Shown: one piece after another, positions 9,221 to 18,876 of the stretch | How the letters are laid out: each line of letters opens with the position of its first letter | Position numbering within the stretch: position 1 is the first letter of the stretch | NCBI RefSeq assembly: GCF_026013605.1 | Contig: NZ_JAPDPJ010000011.1 | Location: 49,853-113,852, forward strand | DNA: 64,000 bases | Direction: 5' to 3' | Source: Plebeiibacterium sediminum | Lineage (GTDB): Bacteria > Bacteroidota > Bacteroidia > Bacteroidales > Marinilabiliaceae | Position numbers and translations under genes: made by a program | Notes under the pieces: generated by a model | The model's database searches: none | Told to the model about the DNA's origin: nothing | The model's input: the letters and a program-made list of their open reading frames with translations, nothing else

Positions 9221-10738
9221 ATGAAATATAAATATCTACATGAACCATTCTTAGATTCTGCTAAATTATACAGAAATAAAATCGCTATAATTAACGATGA
9301 CAAACAAATAAGTTATCAACAACTAAATACCTATTCAAAAATATTAGCAAATATATTACTCTCTTTTGCTACAAACAAAACAAAGATTGTTGCTGTATGT
9401 TTAGATAAAGGTTGGGAACAAATTGTAAGCGTGTTAGCCATTTTAAAAGCAGGGTTTACTTATCTTCCAATATCACCTGAATATCCATTAAATAGGATCT
9501 CCAAAATTATAGAACAGGCAAATATTGATATTATAATTTCTGTAAATGATTTTAAAAATCTTTTTTCTAATGAAATATATTTTATTGATTTCAACAAAAT
9601 AAATTTAATAGCTACTGAAAATAAAGAATTAACTGTTATTAATAAGGAAGAATTAGCTTATATTATTTGCACATCTGGTACAACAGATATCCCCAAAGGT
9701 GTAATGATTGAGCATAAGGCTGCTCTAAATACAATTCTCGACATAAATAAAAGGTTTAAAATTAATAATAAAGATACAATCCTATCTTTATCTGAATTAA
9801 ACTTCGACTTAAGCGTTTTTGATATCTTTGGTGGATTAGCAGCTGGAGCCACTATTGTCATTCCAAGAAAATCTAGCAAACGATTTTCCTTGCATTGGTA
9901 TAACCTTATTATTAAACACAACATAACAATATGGAATTCTGTTCCTTCATTCATGTTGTTATTTATGGAATGTGCAAAAAAATTTAATCATTCTATCCCA
10001 ATTCGATTAGTCATGATGAGTGGTGACTGGATTCCTATAGATTTACCATCTAGAATAAAAGAACAAATTCCTAATGCAATTATTGTAAGTCTAGGAGGAG
10101 CTACCGAGGCTTCAATATGGTCCATTTTTTATATAATTAATAAAATTGAAGAAAATTGGAATAGCATACCTTATGGAAAAGCTTTGACAAATCAGGAAAT
10201 GTATGTACTCAATGACAACCTGGAAGAATGTGAAATAAACGAAACTGGTGAAATATGTATTTCTGGTTTAGGCTTAGCTAAAGGCTATATCAATAACACA
10301 GAGCTAACTGAAAAAGCTTTTATTGTTCACCCTACATCGAATAAACGTATTTATAAGACAGGGGATTTAGGTAGATATATGCAAGATGGAAATATTGAGA
10401 TATTGGGTAGAAAAGATCTTCAAGTCAAAGTTAATGGCTATAGAATAGAATTAAAAGAGATAGAATATATTTTAAACCAACACCCTTACATTTTTCTTAC
10501 TATTGTTAATATCTGGAGTAAAAATTTATTATCTCAAAAACACCTAATATGCTACATAAAAATGAATCAGGGATATATATTATCAGTCAAAGATATTAAA
10601 AAATACTTAAAGACTAAGCTACCTGAATACATGATCCCTAATTTTTATTGTTTTATTGATGAAATACCATTAACTACCAATGGAAAAGTAGATAGAAGTG
10701 CTTTTTCAATTCCTGACATACTATTATGTGTTAAATAG
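9221..10738 (+). CDS. Stand-alone amino acid adenylation (NRPS A-domain) protein
   Basis: A 505-residue single adenylation domain without condensation or carrier domains. Core motifs seen in order are A3 (CTSGTTDIPKGVM), A4 (NFDLSVFDIFGG), A5 (GGATEASIWSI), A7 (YKTGDLGRY), A8 (GRKDLQVKVNGYRIELKEIE) and A10 (TNGKVDRSAF, with the catalytic lysine). The A4/A5 wording resembles A-domains of siderophore and thiazoline-type systems that activate cysteine, serine or threonine, but that is only a resemblance. A carrier protein is needed in trans; the one encoded at 2547 is the nearest. A 248-base spacer separates it from the sugar transferase, so it may have its own promoter. Confidence 0.87.
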   Translation: MKYKYLHEPFLDSAKLYRNKIAIINDDKQISYQQLNTYSKILANILLSFATNKTKIVAVCLDKGWEQIVSVLAILKAGFTYLPISPEYPLNRISKIIEQANIDIIISVNDFKNLFSNEIYFIDFNKINLIATENKELTVINKEELAYIICTSGTTDIPKGVMIEHKAALNTILDINKRFKINNKDTILSLSELNFDLSVFDIFGGLAAGATIVIPRKSSKRFSLHWYNLIIKHNITIWNSVPSFMLLFMECAKKFNHSIPIRLVMMSGDWIPIDLPSRIKEQIPNAIIVSLGGATEASIWSIFYIINKIEENWNSIPYGKALTNQEMYVLNDNLEECEINETGEICISGLGLAKGYINNTELTEKAFIVHPTSNKRIYKTGDLGRYMQDGNIEILGRKDLQVKVNGYRIELKEIEYILNQHPYIFLTIVNIWSKNLLSQKHLICYIKMNQGYILSVKDIKKYLKTKLPEYMIPNFYCFIDEIPLTTNGKVDRSAFSIPDILLCVK

Positions 10739-11311
10739 AAAATCAGGGCTACAAATTTAGATACATATACAAAACAAATTTAAATGAGATTAAGAATATG
10801 AGTTAATTCTCAATAAATATAAAAAACAATTAAATTACCTTTTGATGAAAACCTCTTTAAAAAATTTTATATTTCTTTATTTTATTACTGCTAGACCTAT
10901 TTTATATTTGTAAATATGCATTAAAAAAATACTAATAGGGAATATAAATTTTACCATCCCAGCATTAACTAAATAAGTGTTATTTTTAAGTAGAACATAA
11001 GCAATATATTTTTCGACTAAAAAACTGAATCAAATCAATCTTGTCAAAAAATCACTATTACTATTTTTTACCTCTGACAAACAATTAAATACAATAAAAA
11101 CCCTATACATGTAATTGCATTTTATTTCATTTGTCACTACCTTTGGCATTAGTTTGCATATTATCATTTTTATTTCTAGAACTTAAAATTGTCAAATAAC
11201 TAAGTTTATTATCATAGATAATTTAACATGTAATACTTGACAATTCTCTCAACTTTTATGGTGACTAATATATAGTTAGTGTATTTTTTTAATCATCAAA
11301 AGTTTTTATTA
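10739..11311. other. AT-rich spacer before the pectate-lyase-like gene
   Basis: No credible gene is seen on either strand. The downstream third contains a good promoter match, listed separately. The rest is AT-rich with short A/T runs and no clear hairpin terminator for the adenylation gene. Confidence 0.5.
11115..11145 (+). promoter_or_regulatory. Bacteroidota-type promoter for the pectate-lyase-like gene
   Basis: TTG at 11115-11117 and TACCTTTG at 11138-11145 are separated by 20 bases, matching the Bacteroidota primary-sigma pattern TTG-N(17-23)-TAnnTTTG. Transcription would begin near 11152, giving a leader of about 160 bases before the ATG at 11312. Confidence 0.55.
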
Positions 11312-14300
11312 ATGGTAAAAATTAAACAACTCATTTTTTTTGTGTATTTCATCCCAATTTTACTTGCTTTTTTATCAGGTGAAGTTAATGCACAAAAAAT
11401 ATTTCCAGGGGCAATGGGTTTTGGATCAGATTCCAGAGGGGCATATAGCGGTAGTTCAACACCGACTATATTATATGTAGACGTACTAGATGCAGGTTCT
11501 GTTCAATCTTCAAGCAACTCCGGTTCTTTTGAATGGTGTATTGGCAGAGATTATCCTAGAATTATTTTATTTAAAGTTGGCGGTGTAATTGATTATTCAA
11601 AAACTAGTACACGAAGAATTACCATAAGAAATCCTTATGTGAATATATATGGACAATCAGCTCCATCTCCTGGTGTTACTATTTTTTCATGTGGTATATA
11701 TGTACAATCACACGATATTCTAATTCAACATTTAAAAATACGATTTGGTGATTACCCATTACCAAACGGGAACGTTGATATTAGAGATTGTATTGCTGTA
11801 ACAGATGATGCAGAAAACGTTGTAATTGACCATTGTAGTATATCTTGGTCTCAAGATGAAATCGTTTCATGTTACGCATCAAATACAACTTTTTCTAACA
11901 CTTTATTTTATGATCCACTACATTATTCAGCACACGCTGATGAAAGTGGAGTTCATAATCCAGAAGCTCATGGCTATGGGCCTTTAGTTCCATTATATGA
12001 AGGTAGTTTTTCTTTTATTAGAAACTTTTTAGGATGGACCACTTATCGTAATCCAGCATATGATGCTGTAACTCTAGTACATGCCAATAATTTTATATAT
12101 ACATACTCTTATAGGGCTACTGAAATAAATGGTTCTAAAGGAGGATCCTGGGCTTGCCTGGTTGGAAATGTTAATTTTCCAACAGAAGGCAGAATTGGAA
12201 GTTCCTTAGCTGAACACTCATGCTATTTAACCAGTTATGTTCCTGAGAATTCCAGAATATATTTAAATGATAATCTTTGTGTACGAAAACAGGAAGGCCA
12301 TTCTGATATTGATAATGCATATACAGAAAACTGGTCAAGTACAAAACGAAGTACTGTTTTAGTAACGAATCCTGCTAGTACAGGTCTTAATTTAAATGAT
12401 TATGACATACTTCCTTCTTCAGATGTAGAACAATATATATACGATCAAGTAGGAGCATTTTATTGGGATAGAGATAAATATGATATTGATGCCTTAAACC
12501 GACTAAAAAACAGAACTGGTAATTTCACAAATAGTCCAACAGACCTTCCTGCAAGAGCATATAACATGGACCCATTTTTTGGGTGGAGAACAAAAGATGG
12601 TAACATGGAAAACGGCTATAATTTTTCCAGCAATCCGGTTTCATTTTCAGTTAATGGTACAAACATAAGATTAAATGAAAATTTAACATCAGTAACTGCA
12701 GTACTATCTGCCATTAACAATCAATTACCTTCAGGTACAGTAGCAATTGACCACCCTCATAAAGATTCTCATCACATAATTATACAAACTACTGCAAAAG
12801 GAAGCTATGCTACTCTTACTGTTAGTGGAGATGATCTTCGCGTATTTGGAATCTATCCCGGTACATATTATGGCAGTGATGGCATTGGTTACCCGGATTT
12901 TCAGGAAACAAATCATGAAATAAATCTTCCAAATAATCCGCACAATGATGATAATGGCAATGGTTACACTAACCTTGAGGACTGGATATTTGATAATAAA
13001 TGCAATCTAAGTATAGAAAGTCAAATTACAGACTCGGAAAAAGGGACTAACAACGGATCTATTACATTAGAAGTTTCTGGTGGTACTGAACCATATTCTT
13101 TTTTATGGTCCGATAACAACGTAACTGATCAGAATCGGGATAATTTAAGTGGAGGATCATATTCTGTTACAGTAACAGATGATAATGATTGTCAAATTCA
13201 ACAAACATTTGAAGTAAATGAGGACAGTATCTACATTGATAATATTGATATAAATAATGGAATTATTACAACATATTTTAGTTCTACAGGTTCATGTTCT
13301 ACTGCAACTATTATTATTGACGACAATTCCGGAAATAATATTTATACCACAACGTCAGATGTTCAATCTGGATTTTCAATAAACTTATCTTCGGAATGTA
13401 CTGATTGTGTTACTGACTCATATAATTTATCAATTACATGTGGAAATCTTTCTGACAGTGAAATTATAAATTATTCTAAACCTTCGATAGGAAATACTGA
13501 GTCTGACCCTTGTATTAACTTTAATTTATCCGGGAGTACTACTAATGAAGATTACCAACAGAGTAATGGTTCGATTACATTAAATATTAGCGGAGGGACA
13601 GAACCATATACCTATAATTGGAATGATGGCAATACAAATAAGGATCGAACAAATTTAATGGCAGGAGACTATACCATAACTGTTACAGATAATTCTAATT
13701 GCTCCATAAATGATACATTTACAGTAGAAGAAAACTCAATTGATATAATATCCTCTAATATTACAGATGGAATTATAACAACAGAGTTTACTGCTTCTGG
13801 GGAGTGCTCAAGTGTTTCTTACGCTCTTATTTTTGATGGTAATACTGTAATTGGTCCAATTTCTGATATTGTAACAGGATTTAGTATTAACATTCCTGAT
13901 GAATGTCCATCATGTACAAACGGAACATATAACCTCATCTTATCATGTGGAAATGTGTCTGCACAACAAAGTATCAATTATGCAGTAGCCACTGATCCTT
14001 GCAATAATTTTACTATTGATGGTTATATTTCCAATTCAGACTTCGAACAGCAAAATGGGACTATTACTTTAGCTATTGAAGGAGGAACTCAACCTTATCG
14101 TTACTTATGGAATGATACTTCAACTGAAGAAAACAGAACTAATTTAGATGTCGGAATTTATACAGTAACAGTAACTGATGCTAATAATTGTTCTGTTAAT
14201 AGGTCCTTTGCTGTAAAAGAAAATAAAATTGAAATTTCAAGTGTTCAAATAAATAATGGAGTATTAACTACATATTTTACAACTTCAGGTGAGTGTAACA

Positions 14301-14998
14301 ACATAACATACATATTGTATGATGCAGGTAATAATGTTATCGATAATTCTGAACAAATTGTTCAATCTGGATTTAGTATCAATATTTCTAATATCTGCTC
14401 AACTTGTAATGACGGAACATATCACATAGATCTAATATGTAATAATTTAAGGGATTCTGAAAATTTTGATTACATTTCAACTTCAGATCCTTGTGAAAAC
14501 TTTGTTGTTACTGGAGAAAAAACAGACACAGAATACGATAATGAGGTTGGTATTATTAATCTTACTGTAAGCGGAGGATCAGAGCCATATACATTCACAT
14601 GGAGTGATGGTGCTGTTTCTCAAAATAGAGATCAACTTAGTAATGGAACCTATACTGTTGAGGTAACTGACGCTAACAATTGCAGCCAACAATTAAGTTT
14701 TACAATAGTTAAAAAATCAATCCCACTCGAAATTTTAAAATTCTATCCAAATCCAACAACAGGTCTGATCGCTATTGAATATACAAGTCCAATTGTATCA
14801 ACTGTTGAAATAATTGCTGAAAGTAAGAATGGAGATACTATTTTAAATTTTTCTGAAACAAGTATAATCGGGAAGAATAAGATTACTATTGATATCTCTG
14901 TTGATAAAAATGGTAACTCAAATCCCAATGGCCCATATACAATCATATTGAGACAGGAAAATGAAGAAGATATAATTGATATAATTAAAATAAAATAA
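11312..14998 (+). CDS. T9SS-secreted pectate-lyase-like protein with SprB repeats
   Basis: A 1228-residue exported protein. I chose the ATG at 11312 because it starts directly at the signal peptide (cleavage about VNA/QK); the frame is open upstream to a GTG at 11279. The mature protein begins IFPGAMGFGSDSRGA, typical of Bacteroidota PL1-like lyases. It continues as a right-handed beta-helix with VVIDHCSISWSQDE near residues 170-183 and HGYGPL, and closes with NGYTNLEDWI. Residues about 443-514 look like an insertion resembling flagellar-hook IN motifs. Four SprB-type repeats follow, alternating with a Cys-containing domain, and the tail has FYPNPTTG of a type A T9SS sorting domain. It probably acts at the cell surface on an acidic polysaccharide. 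It may belong to the glycan locus or be independent of it. Confidence 0.82.
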   Translation: MVKIKQLIFFVYFIPILLAFLSGEVNAQKIFPGAMGFGSDSRGAYSGSSTPTILYVDVLDAGSVQSSSNSGSFEWCIGRDYPRIILFKVGGVIDYSKTSTRRITIRNPYVNIYGQSAPSPGVTIFSCGIYVQSHDILIQHLKIRFGDYPLPNGNVDIRDCIAVTDDAENVVIDHCSISWSQDEIVSCYASNTTFSNTLFYDPLHYSAHADESGVHNPEAHGYGPLVPLYEGSFSFIRNFLGWTTYRNPAYDAVTLVHANNFIYTYSYRATEINGSKGGSWACLVGNVNFPTEGRIGSSLAEHSCYLTSYVPENSRIYLNDNLCVRKQEGHSDIDNAYTENWSSTKRSTVLVTNPASTGLNLNDYDILPSSDVEQYIYDQVGAFYWDRDKYDIDALNRLKNRTGNFTNSPTDLPARAYNMDPFFGWRTKDGNMENGYNFSSNPVSFSVNGTNIRLNENLTSVTAVLSAINNQLPSGTVAIDHPHKDSHHIIIQTTAKGSYATLTVSGDDLRVFGIYPGTYYGSDGIGYPDFQETNHEINLPNNPHNDDNGNGYTNLEDWIFDNKCNLSIESQITDSEKGTNNGSITLEVSGGTEPYSFLWSDNNVTDQNRDNLSGGSYSVTVTDDNDCQIQQTFEVNEDSIYIDNIDINNGIITTYFSSTGSCSTATIIIDDNSGNNIYTTTSDVQSGFSINLSSECTDCVTDSYNLSITCGNLSDSEIINYSKPSIGNTESDPCINFNLSGSTTNEDYQQSNGSITLNISGGTEPYTYNWNDGNTNKDRTNLMAGDYTITVTDNSNCSINDTFTVEENSIDIISSNITDGIITTEFTASGECSSVSYALIFDGNTVIGPISDIVTGFSINIPDECPSCTNGTYNLILSCGNVSAQQSINYAVATDPCNNFTIDGYISNSDFEQQNGTITLAIEGGTQPYRYLWNDTSTEENRTNLDVGIYTVTVTDANNCSVNRSFAVKENKIEISSVQINNGVLTTYFTTSGECNNITYILYDAGNNVIDNSEQIVQSGFSINISNICSTCNDGTYHIDLICNNLRDSENFDYISTSDPCENFVVTGEKTDTEYDNEVGIINLTVSGGSEPYTFTWSDGAVSQNRDQLSNGTYTVEVTDANNCSQQLSFTIVKKSIPLEILKFYPNPTTGLIAIEYTSPIVSTVEIIAESKNGDTILNFSETSIIGKNKITIDISVDKNGNSNPNGPYTIILRQENEEDIIDIIKIK
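13001..14726 (+). repeat. Tandem array: SprB repeat alternating with a Cys-rich partner domain
   Basis: Within the pectate-lyase-like protein, units begin at 13001, 13505, 13994 and 14486, a period of 163-168 codons. Each unit starts with a Cys-containing lead (DPC..F in units 2-4) and an SprB-type repeat (NGSITL..SGGTEPY..LW, then TVTD..NC). In the first three units this is followed by about 90 residues that start with an I..GIITT.F stretch and a G-[ES]-C and contain a C..C pair in the middle (ECTDC, ECPSC, ICSTC). The fourth unit stops after the SprB part and runs into the sorting domain. Confidence 0.75.
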
Positions 14999-15019
14999 CC
15001 TTTCAAAAACTCATAAAAA

Positions 15020-15053
15020 GAAGAGGCTGTTCGTAAATATTAACAGCCTCTTT
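15020..15053. terminator. Bidirectional hairpin terminator
   Basis: AAGAGGCTGTT at 15021-15031 pairs perfectly with 15042-15052, with a 10-base loop. T-rich sequence follows on the plus strand (TTCTTCTTTATTTTTG) and A-rich sequence precedes it, so it can stop both the pectate-lyase-like gene and the minus-strand glycan cluster that ends at 15118. Confidence 0.8.
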
Positions 15054-15117
15054 CTTCTTTATTTTTGTCTAGTCCTGAAATACAGTTTACAACAAAAGCA
15101 TTTTAAATTAGAACTTT

Positions 15118-16161
15118 TTAATCATTAAAGACTTTATAAAGAGTATTATACACTAACATATCTGGTCTTAAATTTTGTTGATAATAAAGCCAATTATTAA
15201 GCATCATTGATTCTCGAATGCTTGGATTATCAATTAGTCTTTGTATATTTTCAATTAACTCATTTGGCTCTCTAAACTCTAAATAATTTTGATTTTTTTT
15301 AAAATCTCCTGGTAATTCAGAAATAAACTCCTCGCTAACAATTGCTTTAGATTTTGCCACATATTCACCCATTTTCCAACCGATAGACTTATGTAATCCC
15401 ATTGTTGATACACAAATTGAAGATTCATCCAATACTTTAAAATAACCTTCTTTAGAGACAATTTTAGAATTATTTACACAATATTCTTTATAAAATTTAT
15501 CTGAATATTCACTATTTGCAAAACCACCTAAAAAGATATCTCCAAATTCTCTTCTACATAAATCAATACACTTAGCTCTTGTATCATTTATATAACGTCG
15601 TTCATCCTTCTTTTCTTTTGATTCTGAAATTTCTTCAGGATTCCATGTTCTTGTTAAAAATAGTATTTTAGGGTCTGATAAGAATAAAGGCATTCTTTCG
15701 ATATTATTAAAATTACAAACATCCCACTTAAAGTCATTCATCCAGCTACTAATAAAAGTATGCTTTAATATGTATTTAAGCATGCCTGGGAATTTAATAA
15801 TATACTTAAATTCTAAACCAAAATTTTGATCACTTGTAACCAGATAATTAAATCCTAAAGGAAAAATTTTCTCTGATATGTCCAAATCTTTAAAATATTG
15901 TCTAGAGCAATCTCTTTTAAAATAAAAATCAAATTCAAAATCAAAATATTCTTCCGGTATGTTATAATCATCCCTTACATCATAAATAATTTTTACTCCA
16001 TTTACTATTGCCATTAAGGTTTGATTATGTTTCAAGTCCTTTCTTTTATTAATAAAGACTTTAAAAGAACTAAAAACACCTTTTTGATTAAGCTCACTAA
16101 AACCAGTATAAACTTGTTGAAGGTGCCTATTTATAGAATTTAAGTATAATTCGCATTTCAT
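15118..16161 (-). CDS. Putative GT-B glycosyltransferase
   Basis: A 347-residue cytosolic protein. The C-terminal half reads like a GT-B donor-binding domain: ILFLTRTWNPEE at strand start, then MGLHKSIGWKMGEYVAKSKAIVSE near residues 257-280, then the ELIENIQRLIDNPSIRESM helix common to family-1/4 glycosyltransferases. The N-terminal half is not recognisable to me. It is the last gene of the minus-strand polysaccharide cluster, 294 bases downstream of the SGNH-like gene, and may be transcribed separately. The donor and acceptor sugars are unknown. Confidence 0.65.
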   Translation of the reverse strand: MKCELYLNSINRHLQQVYTGFSELNQKGVFSSFKVFINKRKDLKHNQTLMAIVNGVKIIYDVRDDYNIPEEYFDFEFDFYFKRDCSRQYFKDLDISEKIFPLGFNYLVTSDQNFGLEFKYIIKFPGMLKYILKHTFISSWMNDFKWDVCNFNNIERMPLFLSDPKILFLTRTWNPEEISESKEKKDERRYINDTRAKCIDLCRREFGDIFLGGFANSEYSDKFYKEYCVNNSKIVSKEGYFKVLDESSICVSTMGLHKSIGWKMGEYVAKSKAIVSEEFISELPGDFKKNQNYLEFREPNELIENIQRLIDNPSIRESMMLNNWLYYQQNLRPDMLVYNTLYKVFND

Positions 16162-16455
16162 ACATTACTTTTTGAATTGCCTATCTATATCAAAAACATT
16201 TACTTACTAAACAAATTAATAGAAATTCTTTCTTGAATTTTTGTATTGAGAAAACATTATAAAATTAATAAAACTCCATAATCATTAATGATTATTATGC
16301 GTATCAGATTAATAATTCTTAAAACAATCTTACCTCTAATTCAACATGAATAGTTATCCACAACTTATCTTGCTCATACACTAAATATAATAATATCAAA
16401 GATGATAAATATTACAATTATGTATAAAATACAATAATTAATTAAAACAGATTAA

Positions 16456-17364
16456 TTACTGCACCACACCTTCATCAATAAGTTTTTCTGTAAATAATAA
16501 TGCTCCCTTATAGCTTAGATGTACTAAATCATTAAAGCACGAATCATCTAATTTCATTCGTGAATAATCATAATAAGGTATATCGGAATAATTCTCATTA
16601 ATAAAGTTATTAAAATAGGTTTCTGCATCCATAGTATGGGTAGAATTTTGTAATGCGCTATGAATAGGTGTATCCAGAAAGATCAGTTCTAGATTCTTGT
16701 TTTTACAATAATCATAAATATCTTTTAAATTATTTGCTTCTAAAACTGAAATATTATACATCTTTGCCTCTGTATTTTCATTTAATGATTTAATTTCTTT
16801 TGTTAAAATATTCCGATTATCTACTTTAAATCCTCCTATATTAAGTATCCTTATATCCAAATTTCGGCTTTGCACCAGTTTTTTTATCATCTTTAATGTA
16901 TACAATGGAGATCTCATAATACCATGTATCAATGACGCTTTATTATATTCCCATGTTTTATAATATTCCTTATTTGTATAAAAATGGATATATTGAGGTA
17001 AGCGTGATTCTAAATGGCTAGGACTTGTTAACCATCGAGTATCAATTTCATCGGATAAGTTTCGAGAACCCAAACAAACTATAATTCTTTTCAAATTTGG
17101 ATTATTACTATGTAAGGTCCTTAACTTAATATAGGAATAAAACAAAGCATCTGCATTAGCGGAAATGTTGGTTGTTTGAGTCAACATGTGATCATTTACA
17201 GAATATACAGTTCTGGATGCACCTAAAACAATAGTATTTACTTCGTTTTTAAGTTTTAACAAACCTGCAGCATTTATAAAAATTTTATTACAAATAACTG
17301 AACCAACTACAATTAAACTAAATGCCAATACATACTTTATAATTTTTTTGAGAAACTGCTTCAT
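16456..17364 (-). CDS. SGNH-like membrane-anchored protein, partner of MBOAT acyltransferase
   Basis: A 302-residue protein with one N-terminal membrane anchor (residues about 9-30) and a periplasmic domain. The first conserved block reads VLGASRTVY (GxSR in place of GDS), and the last reads DLVHLSYKGALLF, placing an Asp and a His as in the DxxH of SGNH/AlgX/AlgJ/DltD-like proteins. It lies 9 bases after an AlgI-like MBOAT gene. In such pairs the MBOAT brings acetyl groups across the membrane and the SGNH protein transfers them to the glycan. I infer polysaccharide O-acetylation. The GASR block may keep or lose the catalytic serine, which needs alignment. Confidence 0.65.
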   Translation of the reverse strand: MKQFLKKIIKYVLAFSLIVVGSVICNKIFINAAGLLKLKNEVNTIVLGASRTVYSVNDHMLTQTTNISANADALFYSYIKLRTLHSNNPNLKRIIVCLGSRNLSDEIDTRWLTSPSHLESRLPQYIHFYTNKEYYKTWEYNKASLIHGIMRSPLYTLKMIKKLVQSRNLDIRILNIGGFKVDNRNILTKEIKSLNENTEAKMYNISVLEANNLKDIYDYCKNKNLELIFLDTPIHSALQNSTHTMDAETYFNNFINENYSDIPYYDYSRMKLDDSCFNDLVHLSYKGALLFTEKLIDEGVVQ

Positions 17365-17373
17365 ATCAACAAT

Positions 17374-18831
17374 TTAAAATTGGAAATACACAAATGGAGC
17401 CTGTTCTCCTCCATAAATAAGAATTGAAAAAGTAATGGCCAAATATAATCCCCACCTAACTACTATTGGCTTCATCTCAAAAACGCCATGTAAACCGTGT
17501 GGCTTATCTCGATTAATCCACTCTACTAAAAATAAAATAGAAGTAAAAAACATGGCCTTAAGAAAATCTTCCAAATTATTCTCTATAAACCTAAAGGATT
17601 CACGAATTTCTGTATTTGATAAAATACTCAGAAAATACTGCTTAGAATGTTGAATATTATCTGCCCGAAAAAATATATATGTAGTTGCAATAAGCCAAAA
17701 TGTAGTAAAAATTTGAGTAAACTCTTTAAAAGAAGGAAATATTTTACTTTTACTAATAGGTTCTAAATGGCGTCTGTTACGTCCCCTCAACATTGATGGA
17801 GCAAAGTATAATCCGTTCAATAAACCCCAGCAAATAAAAGTCCAGTTAGCTCCATGCCAAAATCCACTAATTGTGAATAAAATTAATGTGTTTTTAAACT
17901 TATTCAGATTGCTACCTCTACTACCTCCCATTGGGATATAAATGTAATCCCGAAACCAGGTTGACAATGATATATGCCAATTTCTCCATCGTTCACCTAT
18001 ACTTCGAGCGAAAAGAGGATATCTAAAATTAATCTTTAAATTAAATCCGAGTAGACGACTTATACCAATTGCAATATCTGAATAACCTGAAAAATCAGTA
18101 TATATTTGAACAGAAAACAATGCTAATCCCAGAATTAAAACCAATGAGGACATTTCATCAGGATTATTATAAATTGGATCTACAATCTTACATAAATTAT
18201 CTGCTACTACGACTTTTTTAAACAGCCCCCACAACATTTGCCTTAATCCATCAATAGACTGTTCTAAGTTAAACTGTCTTTTTTTATAGAATTGAGGTAA
18301 AAGATTTGTTGCTCTTTCAATAGGACCAGCTACTAATTGTGGAAAAAAACTTACAAAAGCAAAAAAGGATATAAAATCATAACTTGGTTCTAACTTTCTT
18401 CTATAAACATCAATTGAGTAACTTAATGTTTGAAAAGTATAAAAACTGATACCTACAGGTAATATAATTCTTAATGTATGAATATTGGGTGAATGTCCAA
18501 AGGCTGTGAATGCATCAATAAAACTTTCTATGAAAAAATTATAGTACTTAAAAAAACCAAGCAATCCGATATTAATGAAGATACTTATAAAGAGCAACCA
18601 CTTCCTGTTTAATTCTTTTTTCGCACGGCCTAACTGTAATCCAACTGTAAAATCAATAATAGAGCTAAAAATTATTAACGATAGAAATCGCCAATCCCAC
18701 CAACCATAGAATATATAACTAGAAAGTAAAAGTAATAAATTCTGAACTTTTAAATTTCTATTTACTACAAACCAATAAATTACAAAAATAATTGGCAGAA
18801 AAATTGCGAACTCTATCGAATTAAATAACAT
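17374..18831 (-). CDS. MBOAT family O-acyltransferase (AlgI-like)
   Basis: A 485-residue polytopic protein that begins in the standard way for the AlgI/DltB group (MLFNSIEFAIFLPIIFVIYW). Further landmarks are YSIDVYRRK, FPQLVAGPIERA, FSGYSDIAIG, RWRNWHISLSTWFRDYIYIP and, near residue 323, the MBOAT histidine in FWHGANW. The length is normal. It should move acetyl (or another acyl) groups from cytoplasmic acyl-CoA to the periplasmic face for O-acetylation of the exopolysaccharide. The SGNH-like gene directly downstream is its likely partner. Confidence 0.92.
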   Translation of the reverse strand: MLFNSIEFAIFLPIIFVIYWFVVNRNLKVQNLLLLLSSYIFYGWWDWRFLSLIIFSSIIDFTVGLQLGRAKKELNRKWLLFISIFINIGLLGFFKYYNFFIESFIDAFTAFGHSPNIHTLRIILPVGISFYTFQTLSYSIDVYRRKLEPSYDFISFFAFVSFFPQLVAGPIERATNLLPQFYKKRQFNLEQSIDGLRQMLWGLFKKVVVADNLCKIVDPIYNNPDEMSSLVLILGLALFSVQIYTDFSGYSDIAIGISRLLGFNLKINFRYPLFARSIGERWRNWHISLSTWFRDYIYIPMGGSRGSNLNKFKNTLILFTISGFWHGANWTFICWGLLNGLYFAPSMLRGRNRRHLEPISKSKIFPSFKEFTQIFTTFWLIATTYIFFRADNIQHSKQYFLSILSNTEIRESFRFIENNLEDFLKAMFFTSILFLVEWINRDKPHGLHGVFEMKPIVVRWGLYLAITFSILIYGGEQAPFVYFQF

Positions 18832-18876
18832 TTTATAACAATATAATATATTGATTACATAATAGTCCCTTTTTTT

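Noticed and set aside
9658..9954. 98-codon minus-strand frame
   Set aside because: It lies fully antisense inside the adenylation gene, whose motifs A3-A4 are encoded there.
2547..10738. An exosortase/PEP-CTERM system
   Set aside because: Ligase, AsnB and carrier genes match such loci, but no exosortase membrane protein and no PEP-CTERM substrate is encoded in the window.
13001..14726. CRISPR array or simple DNA repeat
   Set aside because: The periodicity is at protein level with diverged codons inside a single reading frame.
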